Positions 11,297 through 22,754 of a DNA stretch of 64,000 nucleotides are shown here, in pieces (within the stretch, counting starts at the first letter, position 1; each line of letters starts with the position of its first letter). The stretch lies in contig NC_084817.1 of NCBI RefSeq assembly GCF_963583255.1, positions 10,174,121 through 10,238,120 on the forward strand. Reading direction: 5' to 3'. Both the position numbers and the translations under genes were made by a program. Source of the stretch: Pyrus communis. Lineage: Eukaryota; Streptophyta; Magnoliopsida; Rosales; Rosaceae. The notes below the pieces were generated by a model. That model was not told where the DNA came from. It did no database searches and saw only the letters and a program-made list of their open reading frames with translations.

Positions 11297-12840
11297 CTTA
11301 AGTTGGTGCACAAATGTTGTTTATGCCCAACTTGACAAGAGAGTTGTAGAACGCTTGACTTGTAATAGCTTTAGTTAAGATATCCGCTAATTGATTCTCT
11401 GACTTTACGAACGGGAATTGAATAATATTCCCATCCAACTTCTCCTTAATGAAATGTTTGTCAACTTCCATGTGTTTTGTGTGATCATGTTGAATTGGGT
11501 TGTGTGAGATATCAATAGCTACTTTATTATCACAAAATAAATCTGAGGCTGAATTCGAAGGAAACCCAAGTTCACCAAGTAACCTCTAAAGCCATAATAG
11601 TTCACATACTTCTTTTGCCATACCCATGTATTCCGCCTTTGCACTTGATAAATCAACGACTTTCTGTTTCTTACTCTACCAAGTCACTAAGTTTCTTCCC
11701 ACAAATGTAAAGTAACCAGATGTGGACCGACGATCAGTAACGTTGCCTGCCCAATCTGCATTGGTGTAACCATCTATTCAGCAATGATCATTCTTGGAAA
11801 ACATGATATCTCTACCTGGTGAGGACTTCAGGTATCGTAGGATACGTTCAACTGCACCTATATGTGCCTCACTCGAAGAATGCATAAATTTACTAACAAC
11901 ACTTATTGCATATGCAATATCAGGCCTGGTGTGAAATAAATAAATTAACCTCCCAACTAACATTTGATAACGATCTCTATTAGTGGGAACTTGATCAGGG
12001 TGAACGACAAGATGGTGATTTTGGACTATAGGGGTGTCAACTGGTTTACAATCAAGCATTCTGGTTTCAGCTAACAAGTCAAAAACATATTTTCTTTGAG
12101 ATAGAAATATACCATGTTTAGATCGAGCTACTTTTATACCCAAGAAATATTTCAATCCACCAAGATCTTTCATCTCGAACTCAGTTGCTAAGCAATCTTT
12201 CAGCCTTGAGATTTCCTCTTTATCATCACCTGTAACAATCATGTCATCCACATAAATAATAAGTGCCGTCAATTTACCCATTCGACGTTTCAAGAAAAGT
12301 GTATGATCGGAATTGCTCTGCCTGAACCCATACTTCCTCATAGCCGTCTGGAACCTACCAAACCATGCCCGAGGTGATTGTTTCAATCCATACAATGCCT
12401 TATTCAACTCACACACCAGTCCGGGTTATGAAACCTATGCATAACCAGATGGAATATCCATATACACTTCTTCTTTAAGATTACCATGTAAGAAAGTATT
12501 TTTGACATCAAATTGCTGTAATGGCCAATCCAAGTTAGCCATCAACGAAAGTAACACTTTTACCGTATTAATCTTTGCTACCGGAGCAAATGTTTTTATA
12601 TAATCAACACCATACATCTGAGTGTATCCTTTGGCCACTAATCATACTTTGTATCGTTCAATCGACCCATCAGCTTTGTACTTGATGGTGTACACCCATC
12701 GACATCCCACTCTCTTCTTTCTTCGGGGTAGGCGAACTAAATCCCATGTTTGATTTTTCTGAAGTGCATCCATTTCTTCCTCCATTGCCTTGGTCCATCG
12801 ATCATCAGATAGTGCCTCATTCAATGAACTTGGTGTGCTA
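11297..12840 (-). pseudogene. Copia reverse transcriptase and RNase H, interrupted
   Basis: The minus-strand frames 12642-12824, 12435-12638 and 11778-12416 join in order with only stop codons between them. The first has the WTKAMEEEMDALQKNQTW start of the copia RT domain. The second has FDVKNTFLHGNL. The third has YGLKQSPRAWF, the catalytic YVDD (about 12245-12256) and the KYFLGIKVA block. Below 11778 the RNase H domain continues out of the open frame (DWAGNVTDRRSTSGY, then KHMEVDKHFIKEKL), with several stops. Catalytic residues are recognisable, but at least three nonsense changes make the protein non-functional. Confidence 0.85.
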
Positions 12841-13527
12841 TCATTGGATATTTGTTGTACAAAAACTTTGTCGGGTTATGATAATTTAAGTGATGACACA
12901 TAGTTGGCAATGGGATATTTAGAACCTTTCATTGTTTCTGGTGAATATCAATTGGGTGGCTTTCCCCGGTTGTGCCTGAAAGGTAATTGATAATTCAGAA
13001 CATCGGATACATCAATAGGGATGATAGATCTTACCTCAGGAATATTCTCTGGAGTATGGTCATCTGGTGGTACTATATTTTGAGATGTGGGGGAGTCGTA
13101 TCAGTAGAAGTCTCAAGATCGGCAAGTGGCAGCACCGTTGTCGTGGGTGAGCACGGCACTACAGTGCTTGCCGCTAGTTCTGTGGGTAGCAATGTTGCTT
13201 CTATTGGCTGGGCTGGTAGTGTAGCCACTGCAGGCTCGGCTAATAGTGGCAATGGAAGATCAATGGTAGCAACATCCATCGTCCGAACCTGCTCGTTATG
13301 CAGTGTCTCCCCCTGAAGAGGAAGGTTGGAAAAAGCCGAAGAGTAATACATCTCAGACTCGGAAAAGTAACATCCATGGTAGTATACATATTACATGAAG
13401 GAGGGTGGTAGCAACGATACCCTTTTTGATGTAATTCATACCCTATGAAAGCACACCGAAGAGCACATGGGTCAAGTTTTGTCTGTTGATTTTTATGTAG
13501 ATGAACAAAGACAACACATCTAAAAAC

Positions 13528-14669
13528 TCATGGTGGGAGCACCAAAACGGACGGTAGAGGCACAAATGTAGCAAGAACTTGCAAAGGTGCAAGAAAATTC
13601 AATACTTTGGATGGGATACGGTTGATAAGGTAAGTGGCAGTCTGAAAAGCAACATCCCAAGAGGAGCGGGGAACATCTGCCCCAATCAATAGCGATCGAG
13701 CTGTTTCTAATAGATGGCGATTTTTGCGCTCAGCCACCCAATTTTGTTGAGGAGTTTGAGGAGGATTCTGTGATTAGTTAAATAATGTGTAAAATCATTA
13801 TTAACATATTCAACACCATTATCAGAACGCAAAATCCAAATTTTAGTAGAAAACTGTGTCTGAACCATGGTGTGGAATGTCTTAAATGCCAACAACACAT
13901 CACTTTTATGCTTAAGAAGGTATAACCATATCATCTGTGTGCAATCATCTATGAACATTACAAACCACCTAATACCAGATGAAGTAGTAATCGGAGATGG
14001 TTCCCAAACATCCTAATGAATCAGACCAAAAGGAATATCACCTTTATTAGAATTCAACGGATAAAAGACATGGTGACTCTTGGCAAGTACGCAAGTGTCA
14101 CATTTAAAGTCTGAAACCAAACAACCAACAAATAAATCTGGAAACATATGCTGTAAATAACTGAAAGATGGATGACCCAAACGGTGATGCCATAACCATA
14201 TCTGACGCCGTTTGTGATCAACGGCTCTTTGGGCGAGATTGACCTGTCCTATACTGACATCGTCCACAAAATAGAGATCCCCCCTCTTAGTACCACGACA
14301 AAACTTCGTGAGAATATCTTGAATAAGACAAAACTTCGGATACAAGTTGCTCAGTAGCTTGGCCAAGAGACATTAATTTATGCTTTAGTGAAGGTACAAG
14401 TAGTGTATACGGCAAAGAAAGGGTAGGCATGAGGCGTACAGTGCCAGCACCAGTTACCGGTGAGGTGACACCATTAGCATTAGTAATATTTCGTCGAAGT
14501 GGAACAGTATCACAAAATAAATCAGTGGGGCCATAGTCATATGATCTATGGCACCAGAGTCAATAATCCAATCGGATTGAGTATCACAATTATTCATATT
14601 AAAAGCATAACCATAGTTACTTGAGGACTCCGGAGGCATGTCAGAAGAACTCGTAACAGGAGGATTCAT
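13528..14669 (-). pseudogene. Copia protease, GAG-pre-integrase and integrase, interrupted
   Basis: At 14454-14669 there is a retropepsin start with WIIDSGAIDHMT, where DSG is the catalytic motif. At 14013-14366 a GAG-pre-integrase domain carries WHHRLGHPSFSYL and CDTCVLAK zinc-binding-type motifs. At 13707-13958 the integrase core includes FIDDCTQMIWLYLL and RSDNGVEYVN, and at 13528-13737 it includes AERKNRHLLETARSLL. The frames are separated by frameshifts and stops. Sequence at 13073-13500 is the low-complexity linker between integrase and RT. Confidence 0.8.
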
Positions 14670-14879
14670 GGTAGGGTCAGTTAGGGTTGTAGTGTTTAGT
14701 ATAGGGGTAAGATTGGTTAGGATGAAATTGTTTCCACCATGGAGAGTGGTAGGTTCTTCATGGGAGGGCCGAGTTTGCTTGATGGAACGGGCAGAGCAGA
14801 AATCCTAGGATCTCTGCTCTGATACCATGCTAATTATAGCTTATCTTTGGGAAGCATTAAAGATAAGGAATCAACTACA

Positions 14880-16500
14880 AAGAAGGAACATTATCCAAAC
14901 AACCTTATCTTATCCAAACCTTATCCAATCTTATCTTTTCTTATCCTATCCTAATCTTTTGCTACCTTAATTCCTGCTGCAAGGGGGACATCTAAATGAC
15001 ATTAGAACACCTTAATATCAGGTTCTAGAAGTTCTATCCTTCTCCTACATTGGTGTCACACCTAGCCTTTTCTAGAAGCCTAAATCTATGCCGCATGGTC
15101 CCTTTAGTTTTTCCTCTAGAAGCCGTGTATTCCCTATCTTTATTCTCTTTGGTTTCTGATTTCTAAATGGTTTTTTCCATGTGGATTTGGAGTGTTTAAT
15201 TCTTCTCCAAAACAATGACTCTATGCCGTGTGTTTTAGCCCTATAAATACTACATTCTGTCGCATAAATCAACCACCACCCTCATCCATCCATTCACTTA
15301 TTCAAGCATTTATTCATTCAGCCATCTCATACCACAATTCACACCACATACACCTAAATCTCTCTAGTGTCGCAACAAGGAAGGAAGGAGAAGAAAAGTG
15401 TCGTGCCTGCCATCATCCAAGGAGTGCCGCAAGCCTACTTTGGAGTGTTGGAGCGTTTCTGGGTTCTTTCTATCCTTAGTTTTAGTTTGATGCTTATTTT
15501 AATTTGGTTTTCAATTATGATGAACATGAGGAACTAATTTCTTTATAGTTGGAGGTGAATTCGAAGCCATGATTATATGTTTTATATGAATTGATTACGT
15601 CCAGTTATTGTTTCTTGAGTCTTGAATGTGTTTTGCTTATCTGAGTTATCAAAACTTGTTTATGTATGTTGATTGAGGGTCGACACTTAATTTGCATGCA
15701 TGAATTTGATGCTAGAGTATAAGGGAGTTTAACCTAATCGTTATGAACTTATATTCACAAGTAATGGAAGCCACTAGTCATGATTGTGTTAAGTAAATCC
15801 TTGGTATGAGTATCATGCTTTTCATAGTTACGAATGCCTCGTCAATGCTTATGGTTTTCAAAGAACTTAATGACCTTTGATATGTCTTTCTATCATGCTT
15901 TTCATAGTTAGGGAACTTGATAAGGATATTTTGGTTGCGATGCGTATTCCATCCAATTCAATGAGTTAAGGAAAATCTAATGGTTAATTTGTGCTATCAC
16001 GGTTAACTTGGGGCGTTGTCATTTATAGTCTAAAGGAATAATAACTGGAAATTGGTTTGTATGCATATGTCATGTGTGGAGAAGGACCCTCTAACTAGTC
16101 TTTCACCCTTTTCAATTCACCAAATTCGTTTTTATAAAGTGTTTTATACAAAGTTTCTGTTTTAAGTTTAAACTTGTCAAAAACAATCCCCCTTCCATTA
16201 AGTCTTGTTATTTGAGTCAAAATCTGTTTTCTTTTAGTCTCTTGAGTTAAGTTAAGTCTTATTTTCGTAGAAATCACTTGTTTGGTCTAGAATTGAGTCT
16301 TTTTTATTGTTTGTTGCTGTTTTTGAGTGTTTTGAATCAGTTTTGAGTCTATAGAGTCTAATTTAGTGTTTTTAAGTCTTATTTGTGTTGATTAGCATCC
16401 CTAGTTAATTCCAGGTCTAGAACGATCCCTACTTACATAAATACTACAATTGTTAACATTAGGGTTTAATTTGTGTGTCAAGTTGATTTTCACATCAACT
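14880..16500 (+). mobile_element. Ty3/gypsy LTR fragment, same family as the nested element at 34128-39333
   Basis: The reverse complement of the LTR at 37528-39333 can be followed through this region. Shared landmarks are the TTATCCAAACC repeats near 14900-14940, the GCATGCATGAATTTGATGC stretch near 15693, the AATAATAACTGGAAATTGG stretch near 16038, and the GAACGATCCCTACTT motif near 16421. The end TTTTCACATCA at 16487-16497 corresponds to the LTR terminus TTCCACATCA. About 290 bp of the left LTR end are missing, and no internal sequence adjoins it. It is diverged and looks much older than the nested copy. Confidence 0.8.
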
Positions 16501-16982
16501 TTTCTAATACTCTTTAGATTAAACATTGATTCTATTTTGAAATTTGATTAAGACGCCTAAATAATAGCCATGCCAATATTTTTATATTTATTTAGATTAC
16601 ATGTAATTATTGTTTTTTTTTAAATTTAAAATGTTAATTATTATCCTTTAAGGTTGATATAGTTTTGTACGTGGAAGCCAGTTTATTCTCCCACGTTTGA
16701 GCCGTATGGTTTCTTCTCCCACGTTAGAATTCTGTGATCCTCATTTTTGAATTTTGAATGAACTTATCCGTTTCAATTAGTGGTTGTTTTCACTATTTTA
16801 TATTGATATCATGCGAGATAATTAGACATATTCTCTATTTTCGGAGGCTTGAGGCTGGTACGTTCATATAATATATTTAAACATACCGAATACGTACCAA
16901 GAAGATATATAAAGTAACGTACCAAATATGTTTTTTTTAAAATAAATATAAATGTAGAAAAATAATATATAAACGTACCAAA
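16500..16982. other. AT-rich intergenic DNA ending in GTACC-rich repeats
   Basis: No gene was found. From about 16855 degenerate units with the phrase AACGTACCAAATA begin. They are interrupted by the 3.3-kb element and continue to its right (20284-20545). Confidence 0.6.
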
Positions 16983-19900
16983 TTGACACACCCCGACCCA
17001 GAAAGTCCACTTGGACCCTGAATCGAGCTGTGCTGGCCGACACCTGGAAGGTGACGAAGCCATAAAATGTGATAGTGTATAAAAAGTGAATAAATTTGAA
17101 TCTAAAAGTGTCTAAGTACCAGAGTGCGCTACGAGTGGGAGCGAACCCATTTCACACGCGATGTCAGAGCATAAGTAAGGTACAGTAGTGTAGGTAAGAA
17201 TCATACCCTCAGAAATATCCATCAATACTAAGATTCGCCACAGATTCTTGTCGATACAAACTCAGCAGCTAAAACCTGGAGGGCACCAAACAGAAGGTGT
17301 GAGTAAGCAATAAAACCAAGCTTCCCAAAGTTATTACCTCTCTAAAAGTAATGCCCTAAATGTAAAACCCGTATCGTTTTCCATAAGACAGTACAACATA
17401 TATACCTATATCCAAACCATACTCAGAAATGACCAAAACCACGGTTTACCATCAACTCCACCATACATTAATAAGTAGGCCAAATGAACTAAATCAATAC
17501 AAAGTGATATATCAGTCAGAGTCATCTAAAATGACATGTACAACTTATCCATATCTCATCAATCATGGCTAGCATATAAGTCGGAGTCACCTATAGTGAC
17601 CTGTACGACTTATCCATATCTCATCAATCCTGGCTAGCATATAAGTCGGAGTCAACTATAGTGACCTGTACGACTTATCCATATCTCATCAATCATGGCT
17701 AGCATATAAGTCGGAGTCACCTATAGTGACCTGTACGACTTATTCATATCTCATCAATCTTGGCTAGCATATAAGTCGGAGTCACCTATAGTGACCTGTA
17801 CGACTTATCCATATCTCATCAATCATGGCTAGCATATAAGTCGGAGTCACCTATAGTGACTTGTACGACTTATCCATATCTCATCAATCCTGGCTAGCCA
17901 ATAGCTCAATAAGTATAGCTGCACACGAGTCGAAACCACTTAAAGTGGTCTGTACGACAGGACTGGGTGTAAATAAATACGCTCAAGTGCTACGATCACG
18001 TGAAGACTGGGCGAATAATCGCGGGTCACCTACGAGTCGGAACCACCTAAAGTGGTCTGTACGACAGGACTGTGCACCTACCTTAAATCCAAGGTGAGCG
18101 TAAGGTGCGGGAGGTGAACATCACGTGAAGGACTGTGCCCTGGCCACGGGCGGGAGCACTAACACCGGGGTGTAGGTTTATGAGCTATACTATATCTTAA
18201 CACAATCGTACTCACTACCATCACTAACATCAACATGTACTCACCTGAAGCTTACCTGGGTGTCCTGCGTCCACCTTTGCACTTGAAAGCATTCCCAATA
18301 ATTATATGCAAGTAGTATACATATGGATATACCATGATGCAATCTAACACTCAACCATGTTGTAGCATTTTCAATTATAAACTATACAGTATGAAATGTA
18401 CAATCAATAACGCTCTACTCCCGAACTACTTATTTTCAGGGATAATTATCCATGATAACCCAATTAACACTAATTAACTAACTAATTCACAAAACTAAAA
18501 CTTGTCTTTATCAATTTCCTTCGCATTACTCAATTTCCCAAATAAGGCTTTTGTCTCAAATATTTTATGGCTGCATCTAACGTCTCGTTAGACTGCCTAC
18601 GTACCCTAGACAGGGATCAAGCCATTCGTAGTTCATATAGGTACTTCAAGCATTCACAATAATTATACGAAGGTAATATGCCTAATCAATTTAAAAGTGT
18701 CGATAGAACTCTCAACAATATGTACGATAAAAAGGAAAAGATCCACTCACCTGGAGTCCACGCTATGATTCTCTAGCGCACGCATCGAGGCGTCCTGAAT
18801 GATTGGTCCCTGTGACCAATCATCAAATCACATCTCAGAACTCTTATCCGAAGAATACGTCATTTACATAAAACACAACCTCAACGACATTCTAAAATAG
18901 TTTGAGACCCATTGACCACAAGTCAACCGTCGATCAAAGATTGACGGTAGGGTTTACAACCCTGTATAACTTGACCCGGAAGATCCGCATATCATATTTC
19001 CAATCCGCAACTCCCAACGATCCACAATATATTTCTAGAATAACATATTAAAATTTCATTACGATCCAACGGTCAGATCTCCGCCAATTGCCTAAAACAA
19101 GTGGCCGTGAACATTTATTACAAATCCAATTCAGGAAGATCCGTAAGTCGGATTCCCGATCCATAAATTCCTATGATCTTTAAATATTACATATTATAAT
19201 GTACCCAATTTTGGTGACGATCCAACGGTCGGATCATCGATTCACATTTTTATCAAGTAACGTATCGTAACGAATTTAGGTTCCAACTATCAACCTATGT
19301 CATTCAAATGACAAAACTGAATTCAATACATTTAACATAGCCTAAAAATAGCATTGGCGACCCACTGGCCACGCGCCACCGCACGCACCGCCGCGGGTGG
19401 CGGTCGGCCGGCCCGACTCGCCGGAATATTCAACTATTTCCAAAAATTCTCAAACTTCACAGAAATGAACATCTTAGTGAGTGGAGAAACTTTCATACCT
19501 GCCACGAAGTCCAAAAGTGGACGGAAGATGGTCAATTTTGCCCACAAAGCTGGCGGGTGCCTAAAACTTCCCGACGTCGATTCGTCGTCTACGGTGGTCC
19601 AACGGGGTCAAGGTTGGTTGGGTTTTGCTCCTGGGATGATGGGCTACAAATTCCAAGTGGTGGCATCGGCCATCGCTTTGCCGATTTGCCGGAAAATCGA
19701 AAAGGGTGGCCGGAGCACCATTGATTTTCGTCAACTTTCGTGGCCTCAAACCACCTCATACCATAGTTAATCAAGGTGGTTCTTGGGTGGGTTTTGTAGA
19801 GGGGAATGAGAGCTTCAAGATGGTGGTGATGGCATCCAAAAACTCCACCGGAGTTGGCCGGAATCGGCCTTGGAAGATGGATGGTCGTGCATGTCGGGTC

Positions 19901-20283
19901 ACGGTTTTAGGGGAGCTTTCCCATTTTTTTTTCTTTTCTTTTCTTCTTTCTTTTTGATTGGCTGCCAACTTTACTTCTTCTTTCCTCCCTCCATTTTCTG
20001 ATTAGGCTTCCCCCACAAAGTGGGGATTTAATTTAAATAAACATTAAACCTTGAATAACCAATTTCGAACGTCCGTAACTATACCGTTATAATCCGGACT
20101 CGCAAACGGCTTTCGCCTATACGTTCGTACCAATGAGTACTACGAGGATATGCTAAAAGAATAAGTCCCACATCTCTCAAGTCGATGGTCTACGGAAGTC
20201 AAAGTCCTTGCCTCTAGGGCAATTTCGTAAATTCACGCTTTTAAAATAAAATAAAAACGTAAAATTTGGAACGGGTTGTCACA
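16983..20283. mobile_element. 3.3-kb LTR-like element (possible solo LTR) with CAAAT target duplication
   Basis: The element starts TGACACACCCCGACC and ends GGGTTGTCACA, so it has TG...CA ends with short imperfect inverted repeats. A perfect 5-bp duplication CAAAT occurs at 16978-16982 and 20284-20288. Both flanks are the same GTACC-rich repeat, as expected if the element split it. I find no gag, pol or transposase, and the open frames near 19354-19968 occur on both strands in several frames and look like shadows. A large solo LTR is the simplest reading. A non-autonomous element of LARD type is an alternative. Confidence 0.65.
17506..17900 (+). repeat. 65-bp tandem minisatellite, about six units
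   Basis: The word AGCATATAAGTC recurs at 17571, 17636, 17701, 17766 and 17831 with an exact 65-bp spacing and few substitutions. A more diverged first unit begins near 17506 and the last ends at 17896. Each unit carries a nested inverted repeat: AAGTCG pairs with CGACTT, and inside it GTCAC pairs with GTGAC around CTATA. Two related but diverged units with CCACCTAAAGTGG hairpins follow at 17925-18075. Confidence 0.95.
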
Positions 20284-20545
20284 CAAATACATACAAAAAA
20301 AGAAATATGAACGTACCAAATACGTACCAAGAAGATATATAAAGTAACGTATATAAAGTAACGTACCAAATATGTACCAATGAGAAATATATGTTTAATC
20401 AAGAGGAAATATATGTACCAAATATGTTTTTTTTTAAATAAATATAAACGTACCAAATACATACAAAAAAGAAAACAAACATACCAAATATGTACTAAGA
20501 AGATATATTAAGTAACGTATCAAATATGTACCAAGAAGATATCTA
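20284..20545. repeat. Degenerate GTACC-rich repeat array
   Basis: Words such as AACGTACCAAATA and AAGAAGATATATAAAGTAACG recur here and in 16855-16982. The array is continuous once the 3.3-kb element is removed. Confidence 0.7.
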
Positions 20546-20554
20546 CGTTTCATG

Positions 20555-20800
20555 TGTAATTTGAAAGACTTTTTATTAAAATTGAATACTAAAATATTTA
20601 TCTACAAGATTTTGGGAGTTTTGAGATATTATCTAAGAAAATTAAAAGGTATATTAAATATAATGACAGGTCGCATTCATTCGTAGGTATTTTGAAAGAC
20701 TTTTTATTGGAATTAAATTATACAATATTTATCTACAAGATTTTAGGAGCTTTGATGTATTATCTAGGAATTAAAAAGTATATTTATATAATGGCAAGTT
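20555..20800. repeat. Imperfect direct duplication of about 125 bp
   Basis: Two units start TTTGAAAGACTTTTTATT (near 20560 and 20691) and share ATTTATCTACAAGATTTT. They are about 80 percent similar by eye. Confidence 0.65.
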
Positions 20801-21044
20801 GGGTAATTTAAATTATAAAAAAGGCTACTTCTAATCCATGTGGCACCTAAATTGTAGGAAATGTTTAATCAAAACTCTAAAAGGCATAAATGTTTAATCT
20901 CAAAATTTTAAAACCTAGGCATCTGTATCAAAACCCCCCTATTATTTTATGGGAATTGTTATTGGCACTCCAAACTTTCTATATTTAGAAAGAAAAATAT
21001 ACTTGTGAGGAGTGTAGAAAGAGAATTTTGGAGTACCAATAATA

Positions 21045-21367
21045 CTTCCCTATTTTATTACATTATAAAATAAATGATTAAACTAATAAAAATTAATAAA
21101 GAACATTTAATTCATTATTAAATTGACACCCGTTCATCTTCCTTGATTGAAAATAAGAAAGAGGTAGGATAATTGCACCGATCAACTCAACACTAATTAT
21201 AATAAATGATTAAAAACAACCCCTCTATTGCCAATCCATGTTACCGTTACATAGGAATTGACATTTCAAATTGACAACGTTACTGTAGTCTTTATTTTAT
21301 TTTATTTTATTTTATTTTTACTGTTATAGCTGATGTGTACATTTTGACGTCTCATTTCGAGATGCTC
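21045..21367. mobile_element. 5'-truncated Tourist-like MITE
   Basis: Shares AAACTAATAAAA and other inner phrases with the MITE at 58476-58938 and ends GAGATGCTC followed by TTA (21368-21370), the expected TIR and target. The left TIR is not visible. A (TTTTA)n run lies at about 21292-21320. Confidence 0.5.
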
Positions 21368-21484
21368 TTATTTTTAGTTTGTATTTTAATAGGGATAATG
21401 ATAAGGAAATCAAATTTTCAAATCGAATGATGTGTCACCAATAAGAAACAAACACGTTAATCAACACTTAATTAATAATTCAAT

Positions 21485-21652
21485 CATTTAGCTACTTAAT
21501 ACTACGGCCAATGGTATTCCTCTTCACTTGTAAGTGAGAGATCTTAGATTCGATTGTCGTCAAAGAGGAATTTTAACCACATTATTGCTAGTCCATTGTG
21601 AGGCTAAGCTCACCCTCTCCTCCTTAGTATAGATAATATTGTTTGTTAAAAA
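21485..21652 (+). mobile_element. tRNA-derived SINE
   Basis: A pol III B-box-like GATTCGATTGT lies about 50 bp from an A-box-like CAATGGTATTC. The 3' end is a T-rich stretch followed by an A-run. An 11-bp direct repeat AATAATTCAAT flanks it (21474-21484 and 21653-21663). It matches the interrupted SINE at 32285-41110 and the copy at 60337-60513. Confidence 0.75.
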
Positions 21653-21663
21653 AATAATTCAAT

Positions 21664-22439
21664 TATCTACAATCATAATATTTGGATTAAAAATTTTGAT
21701 CTCCTTAATATTACACTTTTAATACATTGAAATCTAATAGTATTAATTTTTGCATTAAGTAAATGGACAAAGGTCATTCAAACAAGTAGGAGACGTAAAC
21801 GAGACACCAAAACCAGGACAGCAGACCCGCTGCTGGGAATGAGTTTGGTTTGGATTCTTCAATTTTTTTTGTTTTGCCTTTTCATATTTCTTTTTCGTTT
21901 TCTCATATATACCCTTCATTTTCTAATTTACAAAGTTGTTATAAGCAAATAGGGCTACATTTGTCATTTAGAATTTAAACAAATTTTTTGGATGTAAGTT
22001 CAATTAATTTACTTTTTTTTTTCTTTTGTCAAACGATAAATTTTGTTATATTAGATATTAAATTAATCATCGACGGGATTCGAACTCATACCATTATATA
22101 AGAGCTCAACTTCTTTCTACTATTGTAACTAGCATTTGCCTATACATTTTTTATGTATAAACATATTTTTTTAGAAAATGAGAAGGAGAGAGGGGGAGAG
22201 AGAGAACCCGGGGCGGGGGGGGGGGGGGAGTGAGAGGTTTTTGTTTTTGGTTTTTATTTTTTTATTTTAAATATTAGAGATATTTTAATATTACCTGTAG
22301 ATGAGGTTTGAATAAAAAAAAAAGTAAAATTTGGACCTGTGAAATTACATTATTACCTATCATTTTTTATGTGTTAGAAGACTAAGTTATCTTCTCATCC
22401 TCTTTTGATTGATAAAAAAAATTTCATTAATTAGTAGAA
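21664..22439. other. AT-rich intergenic DNA with a long G-run
   Basis: No gene was found. A GGGCGGGGGGGGGGGGGGAG run lies near 22211-22230 after a GA-rich stretch. Confidence 0.6.
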
Positions 22440-22754
22440 ACTAGCAATGTGCCGTGAATTACGTAAAAAAAATCATTGTGTTCCTTGTTCTTCGCTACCA
22501 CGCAGTAGGGCTGAACTGTGACTAGATCCATCTAAATCGCAATTTCAACATGCAAAGGACTTGGACTGGATAGTTTCAACCGTGACGGCAAAATCCGTTA
22601 GAAGTTACGCATAGTAAACTCATTTCAATCAATATTTCAATAAATTAACATACTCAGAAATTCGTGAGAATTAATTTTCCTCATGAGAATTTTTCTCACT
22701 CGGCTTTTAATTAGCATGCAGTTAACGATCAAACTATTCTTTTTCACTTTTGCC
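22440..22754 (+). promoter_or_regulatory. Promoter-like flank of the CRK pseudogene
   Basis: Alignable with the regions just before CRK-B (24290-24599) and CRK-C (53200-53580), for example the CTAGCAATGTGC start and the GGCTTTTAATTAGCATGCAG phrase just before the ATG. It shows that the pseudogene was duplicated together with its upstream region. Confidence 0.65.

Larger units (their letters stand above)
11225..14836 (-). mobile_element. Degraded Ty1/copia retrotransposon (minus strand), gag missing
   Basis: The element reads leftward. A tRNA-Met primer site (TGGTATCAGAGC in reverse) lies at 14822-14833. It is followed by protease, GAG-pre-integrase, integrase, reverse transcriptase and RNase H remnants. 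It ends with a purine-rich tract (reverse of 11292-11309) and a 3' LTR start (reverse TGTTGGAGAGTTGAC) ending near 11291. Only about 150 bp separate the primer site from the protease, so gag is absent. The left LTR is cut to roughly 60-130 bp. The right LTR is reduced to a few dozen bp before a gypsy LTR begins near 14880. Confidence 0.85.

Noticed and set aside
12987..13351. Overlapping + and - frames of about 100 residues
   Set aside because: This is the Ala/Thr/Pro/Val-rich linker between copia integrase and RT on the minus strand. The + frame is its shadow.
17506..17900. CRISPR-like array
   Set aside because: Units are identical over the full 65 bp with no variable spacers, and the genome is a plant.
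19354..19968. Cluster of frames on both strands inside the 3.3-kb element
   Set aside because: GC-rich patch giving open frames in several phases, no family match. Most likely non-coding LTR sequence.
22211..22230. G-quadruplex candidate in the long G-run
   Set aside because: A single homopolymer-like run, possibly prone to sequencing error. No gene nearby whose control it would explain.
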